Part shown: in pieces, positions 10,024 to 18,298 of the stretch | Numbering within the stretch: position 1 is the stretch's first letter | How the letters are laid out: each line of letters begins with the position of its first letter | Source of the DNA: Bradyrhizobium lablabi | GTDB lineage: Bacteria; Pseudomonadota; Alphaproteobacteria; Rhizobiales; Xanthobacteraceae | Assembly (NCBI RefSeq): GCF_018131005.1 | Contig: NZ_JAFCJK010000008.1 | Span: 248,001 to 312,000 of the forward strand | DNA length: 64,000 nucleotides | Reading direction: 5' to 3' | Notes under the pieces: model-generated | Seen by the model: only the letters and a program-made list of their open reading frames with translations | Database searches by the model: none | Told to the model about the DNA's origin: nothing | Translations under genes and position numbers: made by a program

Positions 10024-11133
10024 ATGCGAAAGCGGAACTGCCATGACCTCAGCATCATCGGTGCGATCGCCGCGGTTCTGCTGTTCTCTCCGTCCGCTGA
10101 TGCGCAACAGCGTACGGTCAATTTCTACAACTGGTCGAATTACATGGCGCCGGGGGTCCTTGAGGACTTCACCAAGGAGACCGGCATCAAGGTCGTCTAC
10201 GACACGTTCGATGCCAACGAGACGCTGGAGACGCGGCTGCTCGCCGGCAGGTCCGGCTACGACGTCGTGGTGCCTACCGGCTATTTCCTGCAGCGCCAGA
10301 TCACCGCAAAGGTATTCTTGAAACTCGACAAGTCGAAGCTGCCGAACCTCGCCAACGCCTGGCCCGTGGTTGCCAAGGAGCTTGCGACCTACGATCCCGG
10401 CAACAATTACGGCGCCAACTACATGTGGGGCACCACGGGTATCGGCTACAACGTCAAGATGGCGCAGCAGGTCCTTGGCGCCGACGCCAGGATCGATAGC
10501 TGGGACATGGTGTTCAAGCCGGAGAACCTCGCCAAGTTCAAGGATTGCGGCATCCACATGCTGGACTCCGCCGACGATATCTTGCCGGCAGCGCTGAGCT
10601 ATCTCGGCATCGATCCGAATTCGACCAGGCAGGCCGACCTGGAGAAGGCCGCCGATCTCGTCATCAAGATCAGGCCTTACATACGCAAGTTCCACTCATC
10701 CGAATATCTCGGTGCTCTGGCCTCGGGTGAGATCTGCTTCGTGGTCGGCTGGTCGGGCGATATCATGCAGGCGCGCAGCCGCGCGGCAGAGGCCAAATCC
10801 GGCGTCGAGATCGGCTACACGATCCCGAAGGAGGGCGCGCAGATGTTCTTCGACAATCTCGCGATCCCCGCGGACGCCAAGAACGTCACCGAGGCCTATG
10901 AGCTCATCAATTATCTCTACCGTCCCGACGTCGCGGCGAGGAATTCGAACTTCCTGTCGTACGCCAACGGCAATCTGGCGAGCCAGAAGTTGATCGACCC
11001 GAAGATTTTCAACGACGAGAACATCTATCCCGACGAGGCGATGCAGAAGAAGCTGTTCGTCATCACCGCGCGCGATCCTGCCACGCAGCGGATCATCAAC
11101 CGCCTGTGGACCCGGGTGAAGACGGGAAAGTGA
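10024..11133 (+). CDS. PotF/PotD-like polyamine-binding periplasmic protein
   Basis: The 369-residue product has a signal peptide (residues about 8-27, ending SADAQ) and then VNFYNWSNYMAPGVLEDFTKETGIKVVYD, the standard opening of polyamine solute-binding proteins. YDVVVPTGYFLQRQI, YMWGTTGIGYN and VGWSGDIMQA are further family segments that line the ligand cleft. It would deliver putrescine or a related polyamine to an ABC permease. No permease or ATPase genes follow, so the transporter must be encoded elsewhere or the protein has another role. AGAGG nine bases upstream supports the start. The gene is followed by a dispersed repeat. Confidence 0.87.
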   Translation: MRKRNCHDLSIIGAIAAVLLFSPSADAQQRTVNFYNWSNYMAPGVLEDFTKETGIKVVYDTFDANETLETRLLAGRSGYDVVVPTGYFLQRQITAKVFLKLDKSKLPNLANAWPVVAKELATYDPGNNYGANYMWGTTGIGYNVKMAQQVLGADARIDSWDMVFKPENLAKFKDCGIHMLDSADDILPAALSYLGIDPNSTRQADLEKAADLVIKIRPYIRKFHSSEYLGALASGEICFVVGWSGDIMQARSRAAEAKSGVEIGYTIPKEGAQMFFDNLAIPADAKNVTEAYELINYLYRPDVAARNSNFLSYANGNLASQKLIDPKIFNDENIYPDEAMQKKLFVITARDPATQRIINRLWTRVKTGK

Positions 11134-11213
11134 CCCCTTGGTCGCGGTTGCATGCTCCGTCATTGCAAGGAGCATCAGCCTGCGATCCGCGACGCGGTGG
11201 GATAGCCGCTATA

Positions 11214-11318
11214 GCCGTTTCGAGCGAAGTGGATACCGTTCCACGTACGGAAAACGCGTCAGAACAAGATGCAGCTTCGGTTTCTGCTTCAATCGGAAAC
11301 GATGATGCTCTGGCCTAA
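11214..11318. repeat. Dispersed intergenic repeat, copy B
   Basis: The element reads TTTCGAGCGAAGTGGATACC followed by a GTACGGAAAACGCGTCA block and a hairpin-forming GGTTTCTGCTTCAATCGGAAAC block. It separates the convergent PotF-like and lpxXL genes and shares its word order with the copies at 971, 15796 and 18230. Confidence 0.6.
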
Positions 11319-12250
11319 CGCCACCGCCGGTGCAGCCAGAGCCACTGATCCGGATATTCGCGGACCCAGCCCTCGACGACGTCGGTGACCGCTTGCATCG
11401 TGCCCGGGATGTCGACCTCGCCGGATGCATCGAACACCGGCTTCACTTCTTCCGACACCTCGCCACGGAAGCGGCCGTCGGGCAGTCGGATGATCCGCGT
11501 GCCATGGATCGGGCAATCGACCTGACGGCGCAGGCGCGCCAAGAGCGGGTTCGCGGTGGTCTTGCGGCCGAAGAACGTGACGGGCACGCCGTTGGTCAAA
11601 TACTGGTCGACCAGCATTGCGACGTGCTGGCCGTTCTGCAGCGCCTGCGCCAATTTGAACGGCGCATCGCGGCCAGCGGGGACAAGTGTGCCCATCTTGA
11701 CCGCGCGAATGCGTTCGATGGCACGGTCGGCAGATTCGATGTTCGGCCGTCGGAACAGGATCGCGGCATCGAGCCCGTGAGCGACGGCGGCGAGCGCAGG
11801 CAATTCCCAGTTGCCGAGATGCGCGGCAAAGAACAGCGCTGGCTTGCCGTCGTCACGCAGCCGGTCGAACAGTTCCTTGCTGCGTGGAGAGAATTCGACG
11901 CGGCTGGGCTTTTCCGGATGCTCGGGATCGTGGTCCCAGATGCGATCGAGATGGGCGAACTCGGCGCCGATACGCCCGAGATTGTCCCATACGCCGGCGA
12001 GAATTGTCTCGATCTCCTCCGGCGACTTCTCGGGGAAGGCGGCCGTGAGATTCTCGCGGCCGATGCGGTCCTCGCGCAACCTGCGGCCGATGAAGTGTGC
12101 CGCGCGGCCGAAGAACCAGGCGGTCTTGTCCGGATCGAAATAGCGCGTGGTCCGCAGCAGCCCGATCGTCAAGGCGCCAACGGAAGCCTCGATCGCCGGT
12201 TTTGCGGCGTCGCGCAGGCGCGCCCTGGTGCGAAGGAGCAGGCGGTTCAT
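11315..12250 (-). CDS. lpxXL: Lipid A very-long-chain fatty acyltransferase (LpxL/LpxM family)
   Basis: The 311-residue membrane-associated enzyme has the HxxxxE acyltransferase motif as AAHLGNWELPAL near residues 143-154, a DQYLTNGVPVTFFGRKT segment and DGRFRGEV further on, all typical of late lipid A acyltransferases. Its position as last gene after acpXL, fabZXL and two ketosynthase genes marks it as the LpxXL type, which moves the 27-hydroxyoctacosanoyl or similar chain from AcpXL to lipid A at the inner membrane. It lies 21 bp downstream of fabF1XL. In Rhizobium and Sinorhizobium an alcohol dehydrogenase gene usually stands between these two, and here it is missing. Confidence 0.87.
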   Translation of the reverse strand: MNRLLLRTRARLRDAAKPAIEASVGALTIGLLRTTRYFDPDKTAWFFGRAAHFIGRRLREDRIGRENLTAAFPEKSPEEIETILAGVWDNLGRIGAEFAHLDRIWDHDPEHPEKPSRVEFSPRSKELFDRLRDDGKPALFFAAHLGNWELPALAAVAHGLDAAILFRRPNIESADRAIERIRAVKMGTLVPAGRDAPFKLAQALQNGQHVAMLVDQYLTNGVPVTFFGRKTTANPLLARLRRQVDCPIHGTRIIRLPDGRFRGEVSEEVKPVFDASGEVDIPGTMQAVTDVVEGWVREYPDQWLWLHRRWR

Positions 12251-12271
12251 CGCACGAAGCGAAACGCCCGC

Positions 12272-13549
12272 TCAGACCGGTTCGTGCGTCAGGATCAGCG
12301 AGGCGTTTTGCCCGCCGAAACCAAACGAGTTCGACATCACGGCGGTGACGCGGGCGTCGCGCGCCTTGTTGCCAACCACATCGAACGGGATCGCCGGATC
12401 CGGCACTTCGTAATTGATGGTCGGCGGTATCCGCTGATGTTCGAGCGTGAGCAGCGAAAAGATCGCTTCGACTGCGCCGGCCGCCGAGATGGTGTGGCCA
12501 ACCATCGACTTGTTCGACGACACCGGAATGTTCGGTGTGTGGTCGCCGAACACGGCCGCGGTCGCCAGATATTCCATCTTGTCGTTTTCCGGAGTCGAGG
12601 TGCCGTGGGCATTGATGTGGTCGATCTGGTCCGGCTCCATGCCGGCGTCGGCGAGCGTCTTGCGCACGCAACCGATCGCCGGCTTGCCATCCGGGCTCGA
12701 GCGCGTCCGATGGAAGGAGTCGGTAAGCTCGCCGCATCCGGCGACGACGCCCAGGATGCGCGCTCCGCGGGCCATTGCGGCGTCGTAGCTCTCGAGCACC
12801 AGTGCACCGGCGCCTTCGGCCATGACGAAGCCGTCGCGGTTCTTCGAGAACGGCTTTGAGGCGGCTTGCGGCGGATCGTTCTGGGTGGAGAGGGCCGACA
12901 GCAGGGAGAAGCGCACCATGGCTTCGGGATTGACCGAGCCGTCGGTCGCGATGCAAAGAGTCGCGTCGGCTTCGCCGCGGCGAATCGCCTCGACGCCAAG
13001 CTGGATCGCAGTCGCGCCGGAGGCACAGGCGGTCGACAGTGAGATCGGCGACCCCTTGGTGCCGAAGGTATCGGCGAGATTGCCCGCGACCGAGCCGAAC
13101 ATGAAGCGACGATGGTAGTCGGCAAATCTGCCGCCGCCGCCCGCCGCCACCACGTCCATCGTGTCGAAATTCTTCTTCGCGATCGTTCGGCTCACCAGCA
13201 GCCGTTGCGGCCATTCGGTTTCGACAGGGGCGACCGCCAGAAACATCGGACCCGGGAAGTCGCCCTTGCGGCCGACGCCGGATTGCTCGAGCGCTTCTTC
13301 GGTCGCCATCACCGCAAGGCGCTCGGACAGGCCGGTCGAAGAAAAGGGTTCGACGGTGACGAAATCGACCGCGCCGGCCATCGTGGTCTTCAAGCCGTCG
13401 ATCGGGAAACGGGTCACCGTCTTGATGCCGGATTCGCCGGCGGTCAGGCGCTTCCAGTTGTCCGTCTTGCCCGCGCCAAGCGAAGTCACGATCCCCATGC
13501 CAGTCACAACAACGACCGGCCTGCCGAATTTATCGCGTGGTGCTGTCAT
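12272..13549 (-). CDS. fabF1XL: Beta-ketoacyl-ACP synthase II-like, VLCFA-specific (catalytic)
   Basis: This 425-residue ketosynthase carries the full catalytic triad: Cys175 in STACASGAT, His315 in NAHGTSTPEND and His352 in NKSMVGHTISAAG. The family condenses malonyl-ACP with a growing acyl-ACP in the cytoplasm. Within this cluster it would elongate chains on AcpXL to C26-C28. It starts 27 bp after the stop of fabF2XL. The GGGGRFADYHRRFMFGS insert near residues 137-153 is not usual in housekeeping FabF and may be part of the specialised interface. Confidence in the family is very high; the symbol comes from gene order. Confidence 0.92.
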   Translation of the reverse strand: MTAPRDKFGRPVVVVTGMGIVTSLGAGKTDNWKRLTAGESGIKTVTRFPIDGLKTTMAGAVDFVTVEPFSSTGLSERLAVMATEEALEQSGVGRKGDFPGPMFLAVAPVETEWPQRLLVSRTIAKKNFDTMDVVAAGGGGRFADYHRRFMFGSVAGNLADTFGTKGSPISLSTACASGATAIQLGVEAIRRGEADATLCIATDGSVNPEAMVRFSLLSALSTQNDPPQAASKPFSKNRDGFVMAEGAGALVLESYDAAMARGARILGVVAGCGELTDSFHRTRSSPDGKPAIGCVRKTLADAGMEPDQIDHINAHGTSTPENDKMEYLATAAVFGDHTPNIPVSSNKSMVGHTISAAGAVEAIFSLLTLEHQRIPPTINYEVPDPAIPFDVVGNKARDARVTAVMSNSFGFGGQNASLILTHEPV

Positions 13550-13576
13550 GGTTCCCCCGTCGATACTGCGCCGGAC

Positions 13577-14764
13577 TTAACTGACGGCCTCGACCAGGGC
13601 CATGCCTTCGCCCTGCCAATGACCGGCCCCCAAAACGACAATCTGGGTCGGCGCCTCGGCCTTTTCAACCTCGAAACCGGTCGGATCGTTGGCGGGATAA
13701 AGTGCCCCGCGCGAAATCGACAGTGCGGCGAGCGCTAACCCGAGCGGAAACTGCGCTTCCACTGTGTGGCCAAAGGTCGTTCCGGTCGCGCGCACGGCGA
13801 GGCCCGGGTGCTCGCTGAGGAACGCGCGTTCCTCGGTGGTCGCGGGCTCGGCGCCGGTTGCGCCGGTGATGACGACGCCATCGTCGGCACTGATGCCAAG
13901 CTTTGGCCACATCGCCCGCAGCGACTTCGTGAGCGCGCCGGCTTGATTGCGTTGCGCACGGTCGGCGACCACCTTGGTCAGCTTGGCGTAAGGCTTTGCC
14001 CCACGCGCTTCCGCGTGCTCCCGCGCTTCCATCACCAGGAATGCGCCGACAGAGCCGAGCGCGAAGCCGGGTTTGTCCCCGCGGGCCCAGAGCGGCGCAT
14101 ATCGGTCCTTCAGGTTGAAGTCAGCATACTCATAGAGCATCAGCAGATCGGCGCGGTCGCCGTTATGCGCAGCGCCGACGAGCGCGATGTCACTCTGGCC
14201 GGCCTCGATGCGGGCAACCGCGATCCGCGCTGCGTCGATGCTGGAAGCTTCCTCGCCCATGAAGGTTCGCGAGGTCCCGCACACGCCATGGACGATCGCG
14301 ATATTGCCGGCGAGCAGATTGGAGAGCTGCGCCAGGAACAGCGTCGGACGCAGCTCGTTCATCAGCTTCTCGTTGAGGAAGCCGGGCTGCGAGTTGCCCT
14401 GCGCGTCGGCGTTCATGATCGCCACGTCGACATTGAGGTCGCGCTCGCCGCCGCCGGCCGCGACGATCATGTCCATCCGCGACAGCACTTCCGGATTGCC
14501 TTTGACGCCGGCGGAATCGAGCGCGAGACCGGCCGCATAGGTGCCGATGCGCTGCCAGGCTTCCATCTGACGCTGATCGCCCTTTTTCGGGATCTGGGCG
14601 TCGAAGCTGACGGGTGCGAGCGGATGGATCACGCAGGGCGCAAAGCGCTTCTCGTCGACGTTGATGCGCCTGGCGCCTAGTGCTTCCCAATGCGCGTCCA
14701 GCCCCTCGCCGAGCGAGGAGAGCAGGCCGATGCCAGTAATCCAGACTTCCTTCGGCTCAATCAT
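13577..14764 (-). CDS. fabF2XL: Ketosynthase-like protein, probably catalytically inactive (chain-length-factor type)
   Basis: The 395-residue protein has the thiolase fold of KAS enzymes (VWITGIGLLSSLGEG at the N-terminus, GFALGSVGAFLVMEAREHA, TGTTFGHTVEAQFPLGLALA near the C-terminus). By my alignment the nucleophilic cysteine position is not conserved (no TACxSG block; the region reads HGVCGTSRTFMGEEASSIDAARI), and the NAHGTST block is replaced by TGATGAEP, which removes the first catalytic histidine. The second histidine (FGHTV) remains. This resembles the KS-beta or chain-length-factor partner of type II polyketide synthases, so it may dimerise with the fabF1XL product and set the chain length. 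Its ATG overlaps the end of fabZXL by 8 bp. Confidence 0.85.
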   Translation of the reverse strand: MIEPKEVWITGIGLLSSLGEGLDAHWEALGARRINVDEKRFAPCVIHPLAPVSFDAQIPKKGDQRQMEAWQRIGTYAAGLALDSAGVKGNPEVLSRMDMIVAAGGGERDLNVDVAIMNADAQGNSQPGFLNEKLMNELRPTLFLAQLSNLLAGNIAIVHGVCGTSRTFMGEEASSIDAARIAVARIEAGQSDIALVGAAHNGDRADLLMLYEYADFNLKDRYAPLWARGDKPGFALGSVGAFLVMEAREHAEARGAKPYAKLTKVVADRAQRNQAGALTKSLRAMWPKLGISADDGVVITGATGAEPATTEERAFLSEHPGLAVRATGTTFGHTVEAQFPLGLALAALSISRGALYPANDPTGFEVEKAEAPTQIVVLGAGHWQGEGMALVEAVS

Positions 14765-15230
14765 GGCCCATCGCCTGCAGCGGGAAGCCGATCTTCCTGG
14801 CCATCGCGTCCATGTGTCCGCGGAAGGCAGGGTCGGGGAAGGGGACGAGGCGGAAGGTGATCTCGGAGCTGCATTTCAGCTCTTTGCCGACCCGGACCTT
14901 GGCCGAGGTGACTGCGAAGCCCGAGCCTTCGTGCTCGAGTTTTGCTTCGATGGTCAGCAATTGGCCGGGACTGACGAAGCCGCGCATCTTGGCTTCCTTG
15001 ACCATCGCCAGGAACGGCATGCGCTCGAACTTGTTCACGCCGAGCAACAGCCAGCCCGAACTTTGCGCCATCGCTTCGGTGAGCAGGACGCCCGGCATGA
15101 TTGGAAAGCCGGGGAAATGGCCCTCGAAGATAGTGTGCGTCGTCGGAACCTGGGCCTCGACTACAATTGTCTTGTTGCCCACGTTGAGGTCGACGATGCG
15201 GTCGATCAGTATAAAGTAGTCGAGCTGCAT
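14757..15230 (-). CDS. fabZXL: (3R)-hydroxyacyl-ACP dehydratase, VLCFA-specific
   Basis: I start this 157-residue hot-dog-fold protein at MQLDYFILIDRI. The FabZ active site is visible in GHFPGFPIMPGVLLTEAMAQ (about residues 50-70), with the catalytic histidine and glutamate. It dehydrates hydroxyacyl-ACP during fatty acid elongation. The gene begins 7 bp after the acpXL stop and overlaps fabF2XL, so translation is probably coupled. The length is close to ordinary FabZ; the assignment to the very-long-chain pathway rests on neighbours. An upstream in-frame ATG at 15269 would overlap acpXL. Confidence 0.9.
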   Translation of the reverse strand: MQLDYFILIDRIVDLNVGNKTIVVEAQVPTTHTIFEGHFPGFPIMPGVLLTEAMAQSSGWLLLGVNKFERMPFLAMVKEAKMRGFVSPGQLLTIEAKLEHEGSGFAVTSAKVRVGKELKCSSEITFRLVPFPDPAFRGHMDAMARKIGFPLQAMGHD

Positions 15231-15237
15231 TGGGCGA

Positions 15238-15546
15238 TTATGAGCCCGTGCCGGTGCCCGCGCCCGCATTCTTGGCCGCGACCAGTTCGTCGATGCGGTC
15301 GGCGAGGTTCTTCAACACGAAGTACTGCTCGGTCGTCGCCTTACCGTCGTTGACCTCCTGGGTCCACTTTTCGAGCGGCATCTTGATTCCAAAGGCCTTG
15401 TCGATGGCGAAGGCGATGTCGAGGAAGTCGAGGCTGTCGATTCCAAGATCATCGATGGCGTGGCTCTCCGGCTTGATCGTGTCGCGCGGGATATCGCAGG
15501 TCTCCGCGATAATGTTGGCGATCTGCTCGAATGTGGAAGACATCAT
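15238..15546 (-). CDS. acpXL: Acyl carrier protein AcpXL for lipid A very-long-chain fatty acid
   Basis: The 102-residue carrier begins with tandem methionines ([13 protein letters not shown]); the second, at 15543, is an alternative start. Ser38 in [12 protein letters not shown] is the phosphopantetheine attachment site. [16 protein letters not shown] and a C-terminal part longer than in housekeeping AcpP (about 78 aa) are typical of AcpXL. It carries the acyl chain that LpxXL transfers to lipid A. It is the first gene of the five-gene cluster, preceded by AAAGGC and a 308-bp upstream region that must hold the promoter. Confidence 0.92.
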   Translation of the reverse strand: MMSSTFEQIANIIAETCDIPRDTIKPESHAIDDLGIDSLDFLDIAFAIDKAFGIKMPLEKWTQEVNDGKATTEQYFVLKNLADRIDELVAAKNAGAGTGTGS

Positions 15547-15854
15547 TAAGCCTTTGATATATTTGAGATAATTCTGGGGCGGCTCGGAGGAGATGGTCGC
15601 GTCGCCCCGGAATGCCCTATTCCCGCTGCCGGAGTCGTGTGCCCGTATAACGGAGCAGGGCCGTGAGTTCAATGGACGTGGGGACGGCGACCGGGGCAGT
15701 TCGGCGGGACAAGAATGGTCGCTTGGTTCCCCCGGCAAGCAGCCGACCTGCAGGGGGCGGATGCAGGCTCCTTTGGGAAACGTGTCAAATGGGATGCCGG
15801 TTCGCGTGAAGAGAACGCGCAAAGCAACAATCTAGCGCTTCGGTTCTGATTCCA
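15547..15854 (-). promoter_or_regulatory. Upstream region of acpXL
   Basis: About 300 bp without a credible gene separates acpXL from the small membrane-protein gene. It should contain the acpXL promoter; an AT-rich TTTGATATATTTGAG stretch lies immediately before the gene. The far end (15796-15858) is a dispersed repeat. I could not fix -35 and -10 boxes with confidence. Confidence 0.4.
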
Positions 15855-15858
15855 TCAG
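15796..15858. repeat. Dispersed intergenic repeat, copy C
   Basis: It contains GCCGGTTCGCGTGAAGAG, AACGCGCAAA and CTTCGGTTCTGATTCCATCAG, in the same order as copies at 11214 and 18230. The end runs up to the stop codon of the next minus-strand gene. Confidence 0.6.
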
Positions 15859-16253
15859 CCGCGCGGCATCACCGAAATCTTTGCGCAATCTCGGCGGCCC
15901 ATCAGCACGCAGTCTTGGGTCTTGCGCAGGTCGGCGATGCTCACTGCGAGCCAGATGCCGATCGCCGTCAGCGCCACAGTGAACGCGAAGGCCGCAATGT
16001 TGGCGAGCATGCGCTGACGGAAATCGTCCGGCTCTTCGCGCGGCTTCTCGTAGCGGGAGAGGTCGTTGGCGACGGAAACGGGGCGGGCCGGGCGGGGCGG
16101 CTCTTCGCGCTTGCCCGGTAGTTGTGCGGACGTACGCGGCCGGAATTTGAGCACCACGTGCTCGCTATCCGAGGTGATTGGCCGCTGGGTTTTCACTGAT
16201 GTCAGTCCGGTCGCGTCGCAGTCCTTGTTTAGCATGTTTGCCGCGCCCCACAT
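15855..16253 (-). CDS. Small single-span membrane protein of unknown function
   Basis: The 132-residue product has a long polar, proline- and arginine-rich N-terminal half, then one membrane helix at about 86-106 (ANIAAFAFTVALTAIGIWLAV), and a short tail with two cysteines (KTQDCVLMGRRDCAKI). The tail would face the periplasm if the positive-inside rule holds. I recognise no domain. It is divergent from the ParB-like gene. The ATG at 16235 (MLNKDCDA) is an alternative start. Confidence 0.65.
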   Translation of the reverse strand: MWGAANMLNKDCDATGLTSVKTQRPITSDSEHVVLKFRPRTSAQLPGKREEPPRPARPVSVANDLSRYEKPREEPDDFRQRMLANIAAFAFTVALTAIGIWLAVSIADLRKTQDCVLMGRRDCAKISVMPRG

Positions 16254-16419
16254 CTAAAATCTTGGTGCGCGCAGAGGTGGTATCCAGCCTTCAGGCAGCT
16301 TGCGGAACCGGTCCCGATCGTCGGCGCACGGCAGGCCGGATGGTTCGGCCTTCCGCCCCTCTCCAACGATATGTCATAATGGAACCCGTTCCGGAAGGCT
16401 GTCAAACGGGAGCACAGTC

Positions 16420-17046
16420 ATGGCCCATACGCGCGAGCCCTACGTCAAGCCGGTCCCAATCATGGCCCTACGGCCGACCCAGATGACGGTCGGCATGCAG
16501 GAGGTAAAAGAAAAACGGAAGCGCTGGCGCGAGCACAAATCGGACAAGAAGCGCGCAGAACTCCTCGGCAAGCATATGATCCCGGTCGTCCATGGTCCTG
16601 ACGATCGCTACTACGTGGTGGATCACCACCACTTGGCGCGGGCGCTGCACGATGAGGGCGTCAAGGATATTCTCGTCACCGTGATCGGCGACCTCACCAT
16701 GGTCGAGCGTGACGTGTTCTGGGGCGTGATGGACAACAAGCGCTGGGTCTATCCCTACGACGCCAAGGGCGAGCGCCGGCATTTCAAGGACATTCCGAAA
16801 TCGGTGGCCGATCTCAAGGACGATCCGTTCCGCAGCCTTGCCGGCGAGATGCGCCGCTCCGGCGGTTTCGCCAAGGACACGACGCCGTTCAGCGAATTCC
16901 TGTGGGCCGACTTCCTGCGCCGACACATCCCGGCCAAGCTGGTGAAAAACGACTTCGCCAACGCCATAGAAAAAGGCCTTGCGCTAGCCCGCAGCAAGGG
17001 CGCGATCTACCTGCCCGGCTGGTGCGGGCCGGCGTCTGACGGCTGA
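16420..17046 (+). CDS. ParB-like nuclease-domain protein (ParBc_2 type)
   Basis: From the ATG at 16420 (GGGAG upstream) the product has 208 residues. The N-terminal half shows the ParB/sulfiredoxin-like fold: VKPVPIMALRPTQMTVGM, IPVVHGPDDRYYVVDHHHLARAL and a TVIGDL strand. The DHHHL block takes the place of the GERR/GHRR phosphate-binding motif of ParB. No DNA-binding helix-turn-helix of true ParB is present, so a role in chromosome partitioning is unlikely. It stands alone, convergent with mgtC after 29 bp. The biochemical activity is unknown. Confidence 0.78.
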   Translation: MAHTREPYVKPVPIMALRPTQMTVGMQEVKEKRKRWREHKSDKKRAELLGKHMIPVVHGPDDRYYVVDHHHLARALHDEGVKDILVTVIGDLTMVERDVFWGVMDNKRWVYPYDAKGERRHFKDIPKSVADLKDDPFRSLAGEMRRSGGFAKDTTPFSEFLWADFLRRHIPAKLVKNDFANAIEKGLALARSKGAIYLPGWCGPASDG

Positions 17047-17075
17047 TCAAGCTGGTAGCGCCGGGGACCAGTCTT

Positions 17076-17534
17076 CTAATCGCCTGTATCATCCTTGCCG
17101 CCGAGCGTGCGGTGCAGCCACCGCTCGACGGAGTTTCCACACGTCAGGAGCAAAAGCGCGAAGACCAGTGCCGTGATGACGATCGGCCAGTGTCCGGCGC
17201 CGCAGGCGGTCCCGATGCAGGCGGCAAAGAAGACGCAAGCAGCGCTCGTCAAGCCGCGAACCCGGAACCGATCACCTTGCCGTACGATCACGCCGGCGCC
17301 CAGAAATCCGATGCCGGTCAGTACGCCTTGAGCAACACGGCTGGCCGCGTCCGTGAACTGGCCCGGTTCTGCGGCCTGCATGGCGAGCAGAATGACTGCC
17401 GCGGTGGAAAGACTGACGAGGCCAAGCGTCTTCAGGCCGATCGGCATGCCACGCAGGTCACGGTCGAGCCCGACAAGGCCTCCGGCGAACGTGGCGACAC
17501 CGAGCCGCAGGACAATCTCGCTCCAGTCCGTCAA
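17076..17534 (-). CDS. MgtC/SapB family membrane protein
   Basis: The 152-residue protein opens with WSEIVLRLGVATFAGGLVGLDRDLRGMPIGLKTLGLVSL, the conserved start of the MgtC/SapB family with its GLDR motif, and has four or five membrane helices, including GVLTGIGFLGAGVIVR, the most conserved family segment. It lacks the long cytoplasmic C-terminal domain of Salmonella MgtC, so it is the short form. MgtC proteins affect magnesium homeostasis and F-type ATPase activity under low magnesium in pathogens; in soil bacteria the role is less clear. It lies 9 bp downstream of the AhpD-like gene and may be in one operon. Confidence 0.87.
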   Translation of the reverse strand: MTDWSEIVLRLGVATFAGGLVGLDRDLRGMPIGLKTLGLVSLSTAAVILLAMQAAEPGQFTDAASRVAQGVLTGIGFLGAGVIVRQGDRFRVRGLTSAACVFFAACIGTACGAGHWPIVITALVFALLLLTCGNSVERWLHRTLGGKDDTGD

Positions 17535-17543
17535 AACCGTCCT

Positions 17544-18122
17544 CTACTTTGGCAATCGTCCAAGCATGTAGAACTCGTTGTTCGGCCGCATCGCGGTGAC
17601 ATTCGCCATTCGGTTCGACAGCGCAAAGAAGGCGGCGATCGCGGCGACATCCCAGATGTCGTCGTCGCTGAAGCCATGGGCCGCGACGGCGGTGAAATCG
17701 GCCTCAGAGATCTCTTCCGCCGCCCGGCTCACCTTCATCGCAAAGTCGAGCATCGCGCGCTGGCGCGGCGTGATGTCGGCCTTGCGGTAGTTTACCGAGA
17801 TTTGGTCCGCTAGCTCCGGATTCTTGGCGCGGATGCGCAGGATCGCGCCGTGGGCGATCACGCAATACTGGCACTGGTTGGCGGCGCTGGTCGCCACCAC
17901 GATCATCTCGCGCTCGGCCTTGGTCAGCCCGCCGTCTTTTTCCATCAGCGCGTCGTGATAGGCGAAGAAGGCGCGAAACTCATCCGGACGGTAGGCCAGC
18001 GTCAGGAACACGTTCGGCACGAAGCCGGATTTCTCCTGGACTGCAAGAATGCGGGCGCGGATGTCCTCGGGGAGCTTGTCCAGAGCGGGCGCGGGAAAGC
18101 GTGTTGCGGTCGGCTGTGTCAT
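17544..18122 (-). CDS. AhpD-like peroxidase-related protein (carboxymuconolactone decarboxylase fold)
   Basis: The 192-residue protein has the AhpD-like core with NQCQYCVIAHGAILR near residues 83-97, where the CxxC pair and the following histidine form the alkylhydroperoxidase motif. GFVPNVFLTLAYRPDEFRAFF at the N-terminus and SNRMANVTAMRPNNEFYMLGR at the C-terminus match the uncharacterised peroxidase-related subfamily. It probably has disulfide reductase or peroxidase activity in the cytoplasm. It starts the two-gene unit with mgtC. Confidence 0.87.
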   Translation of the reverse strand: MTQPTATRFPAPALDKLPEDIRARILAVQEKSGFVPNVFLTLAYRPDEFRAFFAYHDALMEKDGGLTKAEREMIVVATSAANQCQYCVIAHGAILRIRAKNPELADQISVNYRKADITPRQRAMLDFAMKVSRAAEEISEADFTAVAAHGFSDDDIWDVAAIAAFFALSNRMANVTAMRPNNEFYMLGRLPK

Positions 18123-18229
18123 GAAATGGTTCCGGCGTGCCGCTGGAGTGCGGCATCACGCGAACCATAGTGGATGACGGCCTCGGCGCAAGGCGCATGC
18201 GCCGCCGCGTTGCGATGCCGCCATAGCCT

Positions 18230-18294
18230 CTTCGAGCGGCGTGGATTCCGGTTCGCGTGAAGAAGCTGCGGCTCTGATTCGATCAGAACCGATA
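18230..18294. repeat. Dispersed intergenic repeat, copy D, with hairpin
   Basis: CTTCGAGCGGCGTGGATTCC, GGTTCGCGTGAAGAAG and a palindrome CTCTGATTCGATCAGA followed by ACCGATAATG. The palindrome lies just after the stop of the HerA-like gene on the minus strand and could serve as a transcription terminator. Confidence 0.6.
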
Positions 18295-18298
18295 ATGG

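Noticed and set aside
9028-10695. Minus-strand open frame of about 555 codons opposite the aminotransferase and PotF-like genes
   Set aside because: It spans two real genes on the other strand and shows no recognisable domain; antisense open frames of this length are common at this GC content.
11853-13214. Long minus-strand frame overlapping fabF1XL and lpxXL in another register
   Set aside because: It is an out-of-frame shadow of two well-supported genes on the same strand.
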